Shown here piece after piece: positions 8,568 through 16,764 of a stretch of 64,000 nt of DNA (positions within the stretch are counted from its first letter, which is position 1; each line of letters starts with the position of its first letter). This DNA is from Acidithiobacillus_B sp049965315. Its GTDB lineage: Bacteria > Pseudomonadota > Gammaproteobacteria > Acidithiobacillales > Acidithiobacillaceae. Made by a program: the position numbers and the translations under genes. A model generated the notes under the pieces. The model was not told the DNA's origin and ran no database searches. It worked only from the letters and a program-made list of their open reading frames with translations. The stretch is from positions 1 through 64,000 of the forward strand of contig NZ_JBMFWL010000008.1 of NCBI RefSeq assembly GCF_049965315.1, written 5' to 3'.

Positions 8568-9586
8568 GCGCTGTCCCTGACCGTTTGGGCGAGATTTTCC
8601 CGGATTGCCTCGGCAATGCGCAAGGTGAGGCGATGGGTCGCCTCCTCGATGGCCACCTCCACCGCCCGCGCAAAGGCAAAACGATCGGCATTGCCATGGC
8701 TTTTGACCACGATCCCGTTCAATCCGAGCAGCGTTGCCCCATTATAGCGGCGCGAGTCGAGACGATGGCGCAGGCGCTGCAGAATGGGGCGATTGATGAG
8801 ATAGGCAATGCGCCCATACCAGCTATGGGTATAACCAGCGCGCAACTCCTGGCGGATCATGGCGGCCAGCCCCTCGGAGGTCTTCAGGGCGACGTTGCCC
8901 ACAAAGCCGTCGCAGACTACCACATCGGCGATGCCGCGATAGAGATCGGAGCCTTCGACATTGCCGATGAAATGCAGCGGACTCGTGCGCAGCAGACGGG
9001 CCGCCTCCTTGACCTGCTCGTTACCCTTGATCTCTTCGGAACCGATGTTGAGCAGCCCGATCCGCGGCCGCGCCAGGCCATGCACCTGCTCCATGAGCAC
9101 CGAGCCCATGACGGCAAACTGCAGAAGGTGTTCCGGATGACAATCCACATTGGCGCCCAGGTCAAGGACGAGTACGCGGCCGGTCATGGTCGGCAGGAAG
9201 GCGGCGATGGCCGGCCGATCAATACCGGAAATGGTGCGCAGAAAGACCTTGCCCATGGCCATCAATGCGCCGGTATTGCCGGCGCTGACCACCGCATCCG
9301 CCTCGCCGTCGCGCAGGAGCGCGATGGCCTTGTGCATGGATGAATCGCGTTTGCCGCGCAGGGCCTGGGAGGGCGCCTCGTCCATGGCCACGACCTGGCT
9401 GGCGTGGTGCAGCAGGATCTGCGGGGAACCCTGCAAGCGGGCGCGGGCCACGCCATCCTGCAGCACATCCTGGGCGCCGACCAGATGAAAAACCACATCG
9501 GGATAGGTCTTCACCAGCGAGGCAATGGCCCGGATGATCGTGGAGGCGCCAAAGTCTCCGCTCATGGCATCGACCGCAATATGCGG
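8564..9586 (-). CDS. plsX: Phosphate acyltransferase PlsX
   Basis: Converts acyl-ACP to acyl-phosphate, the substrate for PlsY in phospholipid synthesis; a peripheral membrane protein. The start is placed at MPHIAVDAMSGDFG because a GGAGGT Shine-Dalgarno lies about 7 bases upstream; the open frame allows six more codons. The 340-aa length, the opening AVDAMSGDFG and the AVVSAGNTGALMA segment are typical of the family. It lies between rpmF and fabH, the conserved place. Confidence 0.95.
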   Translation of the reverse strand, partial: PHIAVDAMSGDFGASTIIRAIASLVKTYPDVVFHLVGAQDVLQDGVARARLQGSPQILLHHASQVVAMDEAPSQALRGKRDSSMHKAIALLRDGEADAVVSAGNTGALMAMGKVFLRTISGIDRPAIAAFLPTMTGRVLVLDLGANVDCHPEHLLQFAVMGSVLMEQVHGLARPRIGLLNIGSEEIKGNEQVKEAARLLRTSPLHFIGNVEGSDLYRGIADVVVCDGFVGNVALKTSEGLAAMIRQELRAGYTHSWYGRIAYLINRPILQRLRHRLDSRRYNGATLLGLNGIVVKSHGNADRFAFARAVEVAIEEATHRLTLRIAEAIRENLAQTVRDSA

Positions 9587-9626
9587 CATCCTGGCCACCT
9601 CCACCGAATCTGTCTCGCGCTAGGCC

Positions 9627-9812
9627 TTAGGCCTCGACGGCCTTCTTGATCATCTCGCGACCGCGGTAGAATCCGCACTCCGGGCAAACGTGGTGGGGCA
9701 GCTTGGCTGCACCGCAGTTGGCGCAGACCGAGCGGTTCGGCACCAGCAGAAAATCATGGGCGCGCCGCATGTCGCGGCGGGAAGTGGAGGTCTTACTCTG
9801 TGGAACGGCCAT
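9627..9812 (-). CDS. rpmF: 50S ribosomal protein L32
   Basis: A 61-aa basic protein starting MAVPQSKTSTSRRDMRR. It has a zinc ribbon of the C-x2-C form: CANC near residue 31 and CPEC near residue 44. This is the C+ version of L32, which needs zinc. It follows yceD by 31 bases and precedes plsX, the standard yceD-rpmF-plsX trio. Confidence 0.97.
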   Translation of the reverse strand: MAVPQSKTSTSRRDMRRAHDFLLVPNRSVCANCGAAKLPHHVCPECGFYRGREMIKKAVEA

Positions 9813-9843
9813 CGCTCATCTCTCCAAAGAAAAACAAATAAAA

Positions 9844-10305
9844 TCAGTTTGTTGCCTGCGGCGGCACCGTATTGGAAACGCTGCAGGGACCTTCTACCCA
9901 TACCTCACAGCGTGGGACCATGGGCAAGGCCAGCAACGCTTCATCTTCGAGCCAGGTCTGCAGATCAAGGATCCCGTTGGCGGCGGCAACGGGATCGAGC
10001 TCCGCATCCACGGCCGCAACCGCGGCCTCGCTCTCGCCAATCCCCACCCGTAGAGGCACCCGCAGGGATAGGGGCATGGCACCCAGGCAGCGCTCGCAGA
10101 GCACTCTGCCGAGGATCTGCAGTTCTCCCTCCGCCAGCACCACCTGTCCGCGCCTGCTCAGTGTAAGCCTTAGCTGCACGTCCCTCAATTCCAGCAACGC
10201 GGCCCGCAGACGATCCCATACGCGCAGATCCACTTCGCCCACGACTGCGTCGCCCTCGGGCGAAACGCGAGAAATCAACAAGGTAGCAGATTTGGCGGAA
10301 AACAT
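9844..10305 (-). CDS. yceD: YceD family protein (DUF177)
   Basis: The YceD/DUF177 family is linked in bacteria and plastids to 23S rRNA accumulation and ribosome assembly, and its gene normally precedes rpmF, as here. The 153-aa protein has the conserved CERC pair near residue 90 and the acidic EDEALLALPMVP segment near residue 120. Its end is unusual: it stops soon after this segment with VPPQATN and lacks the NPFA-x-L-x-x-L-K tail seen in E. coli YceD and most homologues. The start ATG lies only a few bases after the predicted transcription start and has no Shine-Dalgarno. Confidence 0.88.
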   Translation of the reverse strand: MFSAKSATLLISRVSPEGDAVVGEVDLRVWDRLRAALLELRDVQLRLTLSRRGQVVLAEGELQILGRVLCERCLGAMPLSLRVPLRVGIGESEAAVAAVDAELDPVAAANGILDLQTWLEDEALLALPMVPRCEVWVEGPCSVSNTVPPQATN

Positions 10306-10314
10306 AAGCGCGGC

Positions 10315-10343
10315 ATCTTAGCGATGGTGTGCAGGGAAGTAAA
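10315..10343 (-). promoter_or_regulatory. Sigma70-type promoter of the yceD-rpmF-plsX-fab operon
   Basis: The minus strand reads TTTACT (4/6), exactly 17 bases, then TAAGAT (4/6). Transcription should start near 10308, only about three bases before the yceD ATG, so the first cistron would be nearly leaderless. No Shine-Dalgarno is visible, in agreement. Confidence 0.55.
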
Positions 10344-10410
10344 GAGTCCGTATCGACCCGCCATCTTTACCGGAAACAACGACCCTGTCGTCCACGATAA
10401 TATACGGAAG

Positions 10411-10436
10411 GATCGCGGCCATGGGCCGCTCCTACC
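10411..10436. repeat. REP-like palindromic element
   Basis: Contains the perfect inverted repeat GCGGCC-ATG-GGCCGC (10415-10429), flanked by GTAGGAG when read on the minus strand. The form GTAGGAGCGGCC...GGCCGCGA is the classic REP sequence of Pseudomonas, Stenotrophomonas and relatives, where REPs are spread by a REP-associated tyrosine transposase (RAYT). I saw only this one copy in the window and no RAYT gene. Confidence 0.6.
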
Positions 10437-10514
10437 GATTGGGCGGCCCGTTTGCCGATGGCGGGGCATCCCGTGTATCTCCGCTCGTTAGACCCGGGTC
10501 GGCGACGCCGGGAG

Positions 10515-10544
10515 GCGACAAGGCTGGCTTTTCTGCATTAGACT
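10515..10544 (+). promoter_or_regulatory. Candidate ppc promoter
   Basis: GCGACA (4/6 to -35), an 18-base spacer and TAGACT (4/6 to -10) lie about 155 bases before the ppc start. The match is weak and it is proposed only because the region must hold a ppc promoter. Confidence 0.3.
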
Positions 10545-10700
10545 AGGGCCATCGAGCGGTTAAACGGGGGTGGGCTGGGCGCAGAAACGCGCGCAGACGA
10601 TCCGGATGCACCGCGTATTCCCTATGGACCAATAATGTATGGCCCGGGACCGGACTGACAGACATCGCACAGCGGGCCCACCGGGCGGGAGATCTTCAAT

Positions 10701-13487
10701 TTGGATAACACGGCAGTCAAGGACAAGGCATTGCGGGCGCGCGTCAAGCTGCTGGGCAATCTGCTCGGCGACATTCTCCGGGAGCAGGCCGGCACGCGGG
10801 TCTTTAATGCCGTTGAACAGCTCCGCCAGGGATATATCCGCCTGCACAAACGCGAGGACCCGCGCCTGCGCCTGCGCCTGGCCCGATTCATCGACACCCT
10901 CCCCCAGGATGACCTGGTGCTGGTGATCCGCGCTTTCAATACCTATTTCAGTCTGGCCAATATTGCCGAAGAAGAGTTCCAGCATATCCAGCGGCGGCGC
11001 TTTTTACAGAAAGGCGAAGGGCGCTGGCCGGGGTCTTTCGAACATACCCTGCGCGAATTGCAGGATCAGGGGGTGCATCCCGGCCAACTGCAGTTCCTGC
11101 TCGACCAGCTCCGCTACATCCCGGTCTTTACCGCTCACCCAACCGAAGCCAAACGGCGGACGGTACTCCATGGCCTGCGCCGCATCTTCCTGACCAGCAA
11201 GGCCCTGGACGATCCCAATCTGGGCAATGAAGAAGAGCGGGAGGTCATTGCGCGGCTGAAGGCCCAGATCCAGGTGCTCTGGGAGACTGAAGAAGTCCGC
11301 ACCAACCGACCGCAGGTGCAGGATGAGGTGGAAAACGGCCTCTTTTATTTCCGGGACAGTCTCTTTGAAGCGGTGCCCCATACCTATCGCGCGGCGCGCC
11401 GCGATGCCCGCAAGGTCTTTGCCAATACCGACATCGAGATACCGGCCTTCATCCGCTTCGGCTCCTGGATCGGCGGCGACCGGGACGGCAACCCCAATGT
11501 CACGGCGGCCATCACCGGCTGGGCCCTGCGGACCCAGAGCATCGAGGTCCTGCGCGAGTACCAGCGGCGCCTGGGAGAGCTGTACCAGCTTTTGGGGCAT
11601 TCCAGCCGCTTTTGCCATATCTCTCCCACCTTGCTCGCCTCCCTGGAGCGCGATGCCGATGATTTTCCGGAACTCGCCGAATGGGTGGACCAGCGCTTTC
11701 CCAGCGAACCCTATCGCCGCAAGCTGCGCTACATGCTCACACGCCTGGACCTGCGCCTGCGGCAACTGGAAAACGGGCAGACCATCAACGAGTCACCGGG
11801 GCCCGCCTACCGCGACGCCCAGGAGTTCCTCGCCGACCTGCAACTGGTACGGGAATCCTTGCGCGGCCATAACGACCTCTATATTGCCGACACCGAATTG
11901 CAGGATCTGATCTGGCTGGCCGAAACCTTTGGCTTTTATCTCGCCAAACTCGATATCCGCCAGGAGTCGACGGTGCATACCCAAACCGTGGCCGAGCTCT
12001 TTGCCGGGGTTGGTGGTTTTGCGGATTACCTGCAACTCGGGGAAGAGGCCCGCCTCCTGGTGCTGGCCGATGCCTTGCGCCGTCCCGGCCCCATGGCGGG
12101 TACGCCGGAGCTTTCCCCGCTGGCCGCCGAGACCTGCGCCATGTTCCGCTGCATCGCCCAGTTGCGCCGGGAAGTCAGCCCCGATGGCTTTGGCAACTAC
12201 GTCATTTCCATGACCCATGAGGCCAGCCACGTCCTGGAGGTGATGCTCCTGGCCAAGGAATTCGGCCTTGCCGGCTGGTCGCGGGATGGTTTGACCAGCG
12301 AAATAGCCATCACGCCGCTCTTTGAAACGATTCATGACCTGGAGCGCATGGAAGCGGTCATGTCCACGCTTCTGGACAACCCCATTTATGGGGAGATCCT
12401 GCGTAGTCAGGGGGATACCCAGGAAGTCATGCTGGGCTACTCCGACTCCTGCAAGGATGGCGGCATCCTCGCCTCCAGTTGGTCCCTCTACCAGGCGCAG
12501 TTACGCCTGACGGCCCTGGCGGAAAAACGGCGCATCCATATCCGCATCTTCCACGGCCGGGGTGGCAGTGTCGGCCGGGGCGGCGGCCCGACCTACGAGG
12601 CCATCCTGGCGCAACCGCCGGACACGGTGCGCGGACAGATCAAGGTGACCGAACAGGGCGAGGTCCTGTCCTTCAAGTACGCCAACCTCGAAACGGCGGT
12701 CTATGAGCTGACCGTGGGCGCGGCGGGCCTGATGAAGGCCAGTATCGGCCTGGTACGGCCGGTCCCCGCCGATCAACCGGACCATCTCAGCATCATGGCC
12801 GAGCTGGCCGATACCGGCGAGCAGGTCTACCGCGCCCTCATCGAGAACACGCCGGGCTTCATGGATTATTTCTACGAGGCCACGCCCCTCAACGAAATCG
12901 CCCACATGAACATCGGCTCGCGGCCCTCCCACCGCAGCCGCAGCGACCGCTCCATGTCTTCCATCCGCGCCATCCCCTGGGTCTTTGCCTGGGCCCAATC
13001 GCGGCATGTGCTGCCGGCCTGGTATGGTCTGGGCTCCGCCCTGCAGCAATGGCGCGGCGAGGACCCGCAACGCCTGGAAAAGCTGCAGGAGATGTACCGG
13101 AACTGGCCATTCTTCCGGGCGCTGCTGGGCAATATCGCCATGGCCATGGCCAAGACCGACATGGCCATCGCCGAGGAGTATGCCGGTCTGGCGCACGACC
13201 ATACCCAGGCCATGGAGATCTTTCAGATCATTCGCGCGGAATACCAGCGCAGCCTGCACGAGATCCTCGCCGTCGCCAACGCGGAGCAATTGTTGGAGGA
13301 CAATCCGACCCTGGCCTTTTCCCTGCAGCGGCGCAACGTCTATATGGAGCCCCTCAATCATATCCAGCTCGCCCTCTTGCGCCGCTACCGCAATGAGGAT
13401 GCCGCGCCGGAATACCGGGAAATATGGCTGGACCCCCTGTTGCGGAGCATCAACGCCATCGCGGCCGGTCAACGCAACACCGGATAA
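10701..13487 (+). CDS. ppc: Phosphoenolpyruvate carboxylase
   Basis: Carboxylates PEP with bicarbonate to oxaloacetate, the anaplerotic step, important in autotrophs with an incomplete citrate cycle. The 928-aa protein has His146 in FTAHPTEAKRR, the GGDRDGNP loop near residue 260, the GYSDSCKDGG motif near 580, the FHGRGGSVGRGGGPTY glycine loop near 620, and the invariant C-terminal QRNTG. No in-frame ATG lies near the conserved N-terminus, so a TTG at 10701 is used, with GGGAG about 9 bases upstream. maf follows after 15 bases and is probably co-transcribed. Confidence 0.95.
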   Translation: MDNTAVKDKALRARVKLLGNLLGDILREQAGTRVFNAVEQLRQGYIRLHKREDPRLRLRLARFIDTLPQDDLVLVIRAFNTYFSLANIAEEEFQHIQRRRFLQKGEGRWPGSFEHTLRELQDQGVHPGQLQFLLDQLRYIPVFTAHPTEAKRRTVLHGLRRIFLTSKALDDPNLGNEEEREVIARLKAQIQVLWETEEVRTNRPQVQDEVENGLFYFRDSLFEAVPHTYRAARRDARKVFANTDIEIPAFIRFGSWIGGDRDGNPNVTAAITGWALRTQSIEVLREYQRRLGELYQLLGHSSRFCHISPTLLASLERDADDFPELAEWVDQRFPSEPYRRKLRYMLTRLDLRLRQLENGQTINESPGPAYRDAQEFLADLQLVRESLRGHNDLYIADTELQDLIWLAETFGFYLAKLDIRQESTVHTQTVAELFAGVGGFADYLQLGEEARLLVLADALRRPGPMAGTPELSPLAAETCAMFRCIAQLRREVSPDGFGNYVISMTHEASHVLEVMLLAKEFGLAGWSRDGLTSEIAITPLFETIHDLERMEAVMSTLLDNPIYGEILRSQGDTQEVMLGYSDSCKDGGILASSWSLYQAQLRLTALAEKRRIHIRIFHGRGGSVGRGGGPTYEAILAQPPDTVRGQIKVTEQGEVLSFKYANLETAVYELTVGAAGLMKASIGLVRPVPADQPDHLSIMAELADTGEQVYRALIENTPGFMDYFYEATPLNEIAHMNIGSRPSHRSRSDRSMSSIRAIPWVFAWAQSRHVLPAWYGLGSALQQWRGEDPQRLEKLQEMYRNWPFFRALLGNIAMAMAKTDMAIAEEYAGLAHDHTQAMEIFQIIRAEYQRSLHEILAVANAEQLLEDNPTLAFSLQRRNVYMEPLNHIQLALLRRYRNEDAAPEYREIWLDPLLRSINAIAAGQRNTG

Positions 13488-13502
13488 AGCGGGAATCTGT
13501 CC

Positions 13503-14093
13503 ATGAACCGAGAAACCCCGGTCATTCTTGCCTCCACATCCCCTTACCGGCGCGCTCTGCTGGCGCGTCTGGACATCCCCTTTACCGTCGCCGCACCGGC
13601 GGTGGAGGAGACGCCCCTTCCCGACGAAACCCCGGCGCAACTGGTCCAGCGCCTGGCGCAGGCCAAGGCCGGCGCCGTTTTCGCCCCACATCCCCAGGCC
13701 ATCGTCATCGGCGCCGATCAGATGGCCGTTTGCGAAGGGGAGGTCCTGGGCAAGCCGGGCAGCGCCGAACGGGCGGCGCGGCAGTTGCGCAGGATCAGCG
13801 GCAAACGGGTGGATTTCTTGAACGGCCTGGCCGTCATGGCGCCTTCCTTGCCCCTTGGCCGGGTGGAATTGGTCGTCTACACGGTGCATATGCGGGCGCT
13901 CAGCGATGAGGAAATTGCCGACTACATCCGCCGCGACCAGCCCTTGGACTGCGCCGGCAGCTTGCGCTCCGAAGGGCTGGGGATCGCCTTGGCCTCCCGC
14001 CTGGAAGGCGAGGACCCCACGGCCCTCATCGGCCTGCCCCTGATCCGCCTCTGTACCCTCCTGGCGGCGGTCGGTCGGCCGGTTTTGGGCTGA
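13503..14093 (+). CDS. Maf family nucleotide pyrophosphatase (YceF-like)
   Basis: Maf proteins hydrolyse modified or canonical nucleoside triphosphates (YceF type: m7GTP; YhdE type: dTTP/UTP). The 196-aa protein starts with ILASTSPYRRALLARL, the conserved S-x-S-P-x-R-x-x-L-L signature. It then has the IGADQMAVCEGEVLGKPG segment with the catalytic Asp, and SGKRVDFLNGLAV. Subfamily assignment is a guess: the sequence resembles the YceF branch, and in E. coli yceF lies beside yceD-rpmF, about 3 kb away here. Confidence 0.85.
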   Translation: MNRETPVILASTSPYRRALLARLDIPFTVAAPAVEETPLPDETPAQLVQRLAQAKAGAVFAPHPQAIVIGADQMAVCEGEVLGKPGSAERAARQLRRISGKRVDFLNGLAVMAPSLPLGRVELVVYTVHMRALSDEEIADYIRRDQPLDCAGSLRSEGLGIALASRLEGEDPTALIGLPLIRLCTLLAAVGRPVLG

Positions 14094-14149
14094 AGCAAAA
14101 AACAGATCTGCCAACGGCCGAATCCAGGCGAAATCAAAGCCCGATTAGC

Positions 14150-14184
14150 AAAACAGCCCCTTTCTCCGTGGAGAAAGGGGCTGT
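14150..14184 (-). terminator. Intrinsic terminator of the TPR membrane protein gene
   Basis: A perfect 15-base-pair inverted repeat (14153-14167 with 14170-14184) has a 2-base loop. On the minus strand it is followed by TTTT, on the plus strand only by TT. It therefore mainly ends the minus-strand gene at 14241-15023 but lies between convergent genes and may also stop maf transcripts. Confidence 0.85.
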
Positions 14185-14240
14185 TCCGGACGTTGTTACC
14201 AGCCGAACGCAGGGCTTCAGTGGATCAAGGCAGCCCGGTG

Positions 14241-15023
14241 CTAGCCCCAGGAGCCGTCATCCCCGCCATCAAAACCAAAGCCATCATCCTGGTTGGAGGC
14301 AAGCTGATCGTTGGCGCCCCAGGAATCATTGTTCATGCCAAAGTCACTGTCGGCAGCCGGGTTGGCAGCGGGATCCGCCGCCACTCCATCCTTATGGCCG
14401 AAGAGGCTGCCCGCCAGGGCTTCCCCGGCGGCCAGGCCGGCGCCGATACCCACGCCCGTCGCCAAGCCGGAGGCCAGACCAGAGCCCAAGCCGGGACCCG
14501 CCTGGGGTCCACCCATATTACCGGGCCCATAACCCCCACCCCCCATAGGTCCGCCAAAGGTCGACGGATTATTGCCTCCATAGGGCATGCCCTGTACCGG
14601 CCGGCGCCGGCGGAAAAACGCCGTGATCAGCCAGAACAGCAGACCCGCGCCCAGGGCGATGGCGAGCATGCGCAGCCAGGCAGGCGTAGCCCCACCCTGG
14701 TGGGCCGCCACCTGCTTGGCGAAGGCCTGGGCATCGGCAGCCTTGACGAAAGGCAGGCCCGGCGCCAGACCCTGTGCCTCCTGCAGTTGCGCCGCCGCCT
14801 CCTGCCACTTGCCTTGCCGGGCAAGCAGGCGCGACTCGACATAATGGGCCTGGGCCGAATGGGGATGTTGCTGGAGGACTTCCGCCATCATCCGTTGCGC
14901 CCCCGCCAGATCCCCGGCCTTGGCAGCCTGATAGACCTGGTCCACGCTCGGCCCTGCCGCCCAGCCCAGGGGGCTGAACAGCAGCAGGCCCAAGACTCCC
15001 AGACCAGCGATAAATCGTTGCAT
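14241..15023 (-). CDS. TPR-containing single-span membrane protein with glycine-rich tail
   Basis: Not a named family that I recognise. The 260-aa protein begins with a signal peptide (MQRFIAGLGVLGLLLFSP, cleaved near GWAAG). About 85 residues of tetratricopeptide-like helices follow (YQAAKAGDLAGAQRMMAEVL, RQGKWQEAAAQLQEA). A transmembrane segment near residues 118-136 is followed by RRRR. The last 110 residues are low complexity: Gly/Met/Pro-rich, then GAGLAAGEALAGSLFGH, then an Asp/Gly/Trp tail (DDGFGFDGG, DGSWG). Topology suggests periplasmic TPRs and a cytoplasmic tail. The start is fixed by the signal peptide; a much longer open frame upstream is antisense to the efflux gene. Monocistronic, divergent from the RND operon. 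Confidence 0.75.
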   Translation of the reverse strand: MQRFIAGLGVLGLLLFSPLGWAAGPSVDQVYQAAKAGDLAGAQRMMAEVLQQHPHSAQAHYVESRLLARQGKWQEAAAQLQEAQGLAPGLPFVKAADAQAFAKQVAAHQGGATPAWLRMLAIALGAGLLFWLITAFFRRRRPVQGMPYGGNNPSTFGGPMGGGGYGPGNMGGPQAGPGLGSGLASGLATGVGIGAGLAAGEALAGSLFGHKDGVAADPAANPAADSDFGMNNDSWGANDQLASNQDDGFGFDGGDDGSWG

Positions 15024-15057
15024 GACACGCTCCCTCTTTAGGAATGAAACCTCGCCC

Positions 15058-15088
15058 ATAATATGGGAACATACGCGGGTGAATTCAA
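15058..15088 (-). promoter_or_regulatory. Candidate promoter of the TPR membrane protein gene
   Basis: The minus strand has TTGAAT (4/6) and TATTAT (5/6) with a long 19-base spacer; CATATT gives a 17-base spacer instead. It lies about 35 bases upstream of the ATG. Confidence 0.4.
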
Positions 15089-15128
15089 GAGCAAATCCAT
15101 TGACAATCCATGCACCGTCTGCCAACAT

Positions 15129-15140
15129 CCGACCGGTCGG
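15129..15140. promoter_or_regulatory. Perfect 12-bp palindrome, likely repressor operator of the RND efflux operon
   Basis: CCGACCGGTCGG is its own reverse complement. It lies 28 bases before the start of the efflux operon and 23 bases after a consensus TTGACA (15100-15105), so it should overlap or immediately follow the -10 region. Palindromes with an ACCGGT core are typical TetR/AcrR-family operators, and such repressors commonly control RND operons. No regulator gene is adjacent, so the cognate protein would be encoded elsewhere. Confidence 0.5.
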
Positions 15141-15167
15141 TATATCGGAAAGGTGGTTTTTGTGACC

Positions 15168-16700
15168 ATGCCCTTGCGTAGATCCTTGTTGCTTCCCCTT
15201 GCCGCCGCCCTCGCCAGCACCATGACGGCCTGCAGTTTCGAACCCCCCCTGCGGGTACCCGAAACTCCGGCAAAAGTGCCTTTCACGGCCCACCCGGCGC
15301 CGGGCAAGACGGTGGCCAGTGCCGGTACGAACGGCACGGCCCAGGAGATGGCCTATGGCAAGGATCTCGACCAGCAGTGGTGGACGCTCTTTCATTCCCA
15401 CACTCTCGATGCGGTCATCCGGCAGGCGCTGAAGAACAGCCCCACCATTGCCCAGGCCCAGGCCCAGTTGCGCCAGGCGGAGGCCACCGCCCGGGTCAAC
15501 GCCAGCATTTTCTATCCGCAGGTTACCGGCAATCTGGGGGCCAATCGCAGCAAGCAATCCTCCGCGGCCTTTGGCGGCAACAAGGGGGGGTTCCAGTACA
15601 CCCTCTTCACCGGTAGCGTGGGGGTCACCTATTACCCGGACATCTTCGGCGTCAATCGCCTCGTCTACCGGGGGAGCGAGGCGCAGGTGGCATACCAGCG
15701 TTATGAGCTGGAAGCGGCGCGGCTGACCCTCACCGGCAATATCGTCAACACCGCCATTGGCGAGGCGGCCGTCCAAGCGCAGATCGCCGCGACCCACGCC
15801 ATTGTCGAACACGAGCGAACCCTGCTGAACCTGACCGAAAACCAGTATCGGGCCGGTGCGGTCCCCTATCTCAACGTGGTGAACCAACGCGCCCAACTGG
15901 CCACGCAGATGGCCACCCTTCCCCAACTGGAGCAGCAACTGGCGGTGTACCGCCACGAGATGGCCATCCTCGTGGGCAGCTTTCCCGGCCAGTGGCAGGA
16001 AAAGCCCTTCACCCTGGAGGAACTCAGCCTACCCACCCGGATCCCGGTCAGCCTGCCCTCGGAGGTGGTAAAGCAGCGCCCCGACATCCAGGCGGCCCTG
16101 AACCAGCTCAAGGTCGCCAATGCCCAGATCGGCGTGGCGCGCGCTCAGTTTTATCCCACCGTCGCCCTCACCGCCTCCTTTGGCGACACGGCCTCCACGG
16201 CGGGGATGTTTTTCAATCCCGTGAGCAGCGTGTGGAGCCTGGTGGGGGCCCTGTCCCAACCGCTTTTCCAGGGCGGGAAGCTGGAGGCGCAAAAGGCCGA
16301 AGCCTATGCCGCCTATGACGCCAGTTTCAACGCCTATCGGAACACGGTGCTGACGGCCTTCCAGCAGGTGGCCGACGCCCTGCGGGCCCTTGAGCACGAC
16401 GCCCAGACCCTCTCCGCCCAACAGGAATCCCTGCAGGCCGCCCGGGAGGCCCTCACTCTGGCCCAAAGCAGCTACCGCGCCGGCGCCACCGATTATCTCA
16501 CCCTGCTCACGGCAGAGGTGCAGTACAACACGGCCAAGATTGCCGAAATCAAGGCCGAGGCGCAGCGCTATCAGGACACCGCATCCCTCCTGGTAGCCCT
16601 GGGGGGCGGCTGGTGGAATACCCCGGCCGCGAACCACGCGGCCGCCGGGCAAAGCACCGCTCCCCGGGAAACGGCCTCCGACCATGGCAGCCGCTCCTGA
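15168..16700 (+). CDS. RND efflux outer-membrane lipoprotein (OprM/NodT family)
   Basis: Outer-membrane exit duct of a tripartite pump. The 510-aa protein starts MPLRRSLLLPLAAALAS and has a lipobox-like MTAC at about residues 20-23 for lipidation. It then shows the two repeated OEP domains: a first helical hairpin near residues 90-270 (QAQAQLRQAEATARVNAS) and a second near 310-490 (LKVANAQIGVARAQFYPTV, YRAGATDYLTLLTAEV). The frame is open further upstream, but the lipoprotein signal fixes the start. The outer-membrane gene comes first in this operon, unlike the usual adaptor-permease-OMF order. Confidence 0.92.
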   Translation: MPLRRSLLLPLAAALASTMTACSFEPPLRVPETPAKVPFTAHPAPGKTVASAGTNGTAQEMAYGKDLDQQWWTLFHSHTLDAVIRQALKNSPTIAQAQAQLRQAEATARVNASIFYPQVTGNLGANRSKQSSAAFGGNKGGFQYTLFTGSVGVTYYPDIFGVNRLVYRGSEAQVAYQRYELEAARLTLTGNIVNTAIGEAAVQAQIAATHAIVEHERTLLNLTENQYRAGAVPYLNVVNQRAQLATQMATLPQLEQQLAVYRHEMAILVGSFPGQWQEKPFTLEELSLPTRIPVSLPSEVVKQRPDIQAALNQLKVANAQIGVARAQFYPTVALTASFGDTASTAGMFFNPVSSVWSLVGALSQPLFQGGKLEAQKAEAYAAYDASFNAYRNTVLTAFQQVADALRALEHDAQTLSAQQESLQAAREALTLAQSSYRAGATDYLTLLTAEVQYNTAKIAEIKAEAQRYQDTASLLVALGGGWWNTPAANHAAAGQSTAPRETASDHGSRS

Positions 16701-16764
16701 TGCCGGTCTTTCCTAACGCCTTCCGCTGGTGCCATGCCAGCCCTGTATTCCGCGGAGAACCGTC

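Larger units (their letters stand above)
10306..10700. other. Divergent intergenic region between yceD and ppc
   Basis: About 395 bases with no convincing coding frame on either strand. It holds the yceD promoter at its left edge, a REP-like palindrome near its middle and a weak candidate promoter for ppc, followed by a leader of about 150 bases. I see no recognisable riboswitch in the leader. Confidence 0.6.

Noticed and set aside
12501..14114. 537-codon minus-strand frame opposite ppc and maf
   Set aside because: Shadow frame crossing two conserved genes; no domain pattern.
15024..15956. Upstream extension of the TPR protein frame to 571 codons
   Set aside because: The extension is antisense to the outer-membrane efflux gene, and the internal ATG is followed at once by a proper signal peptide.
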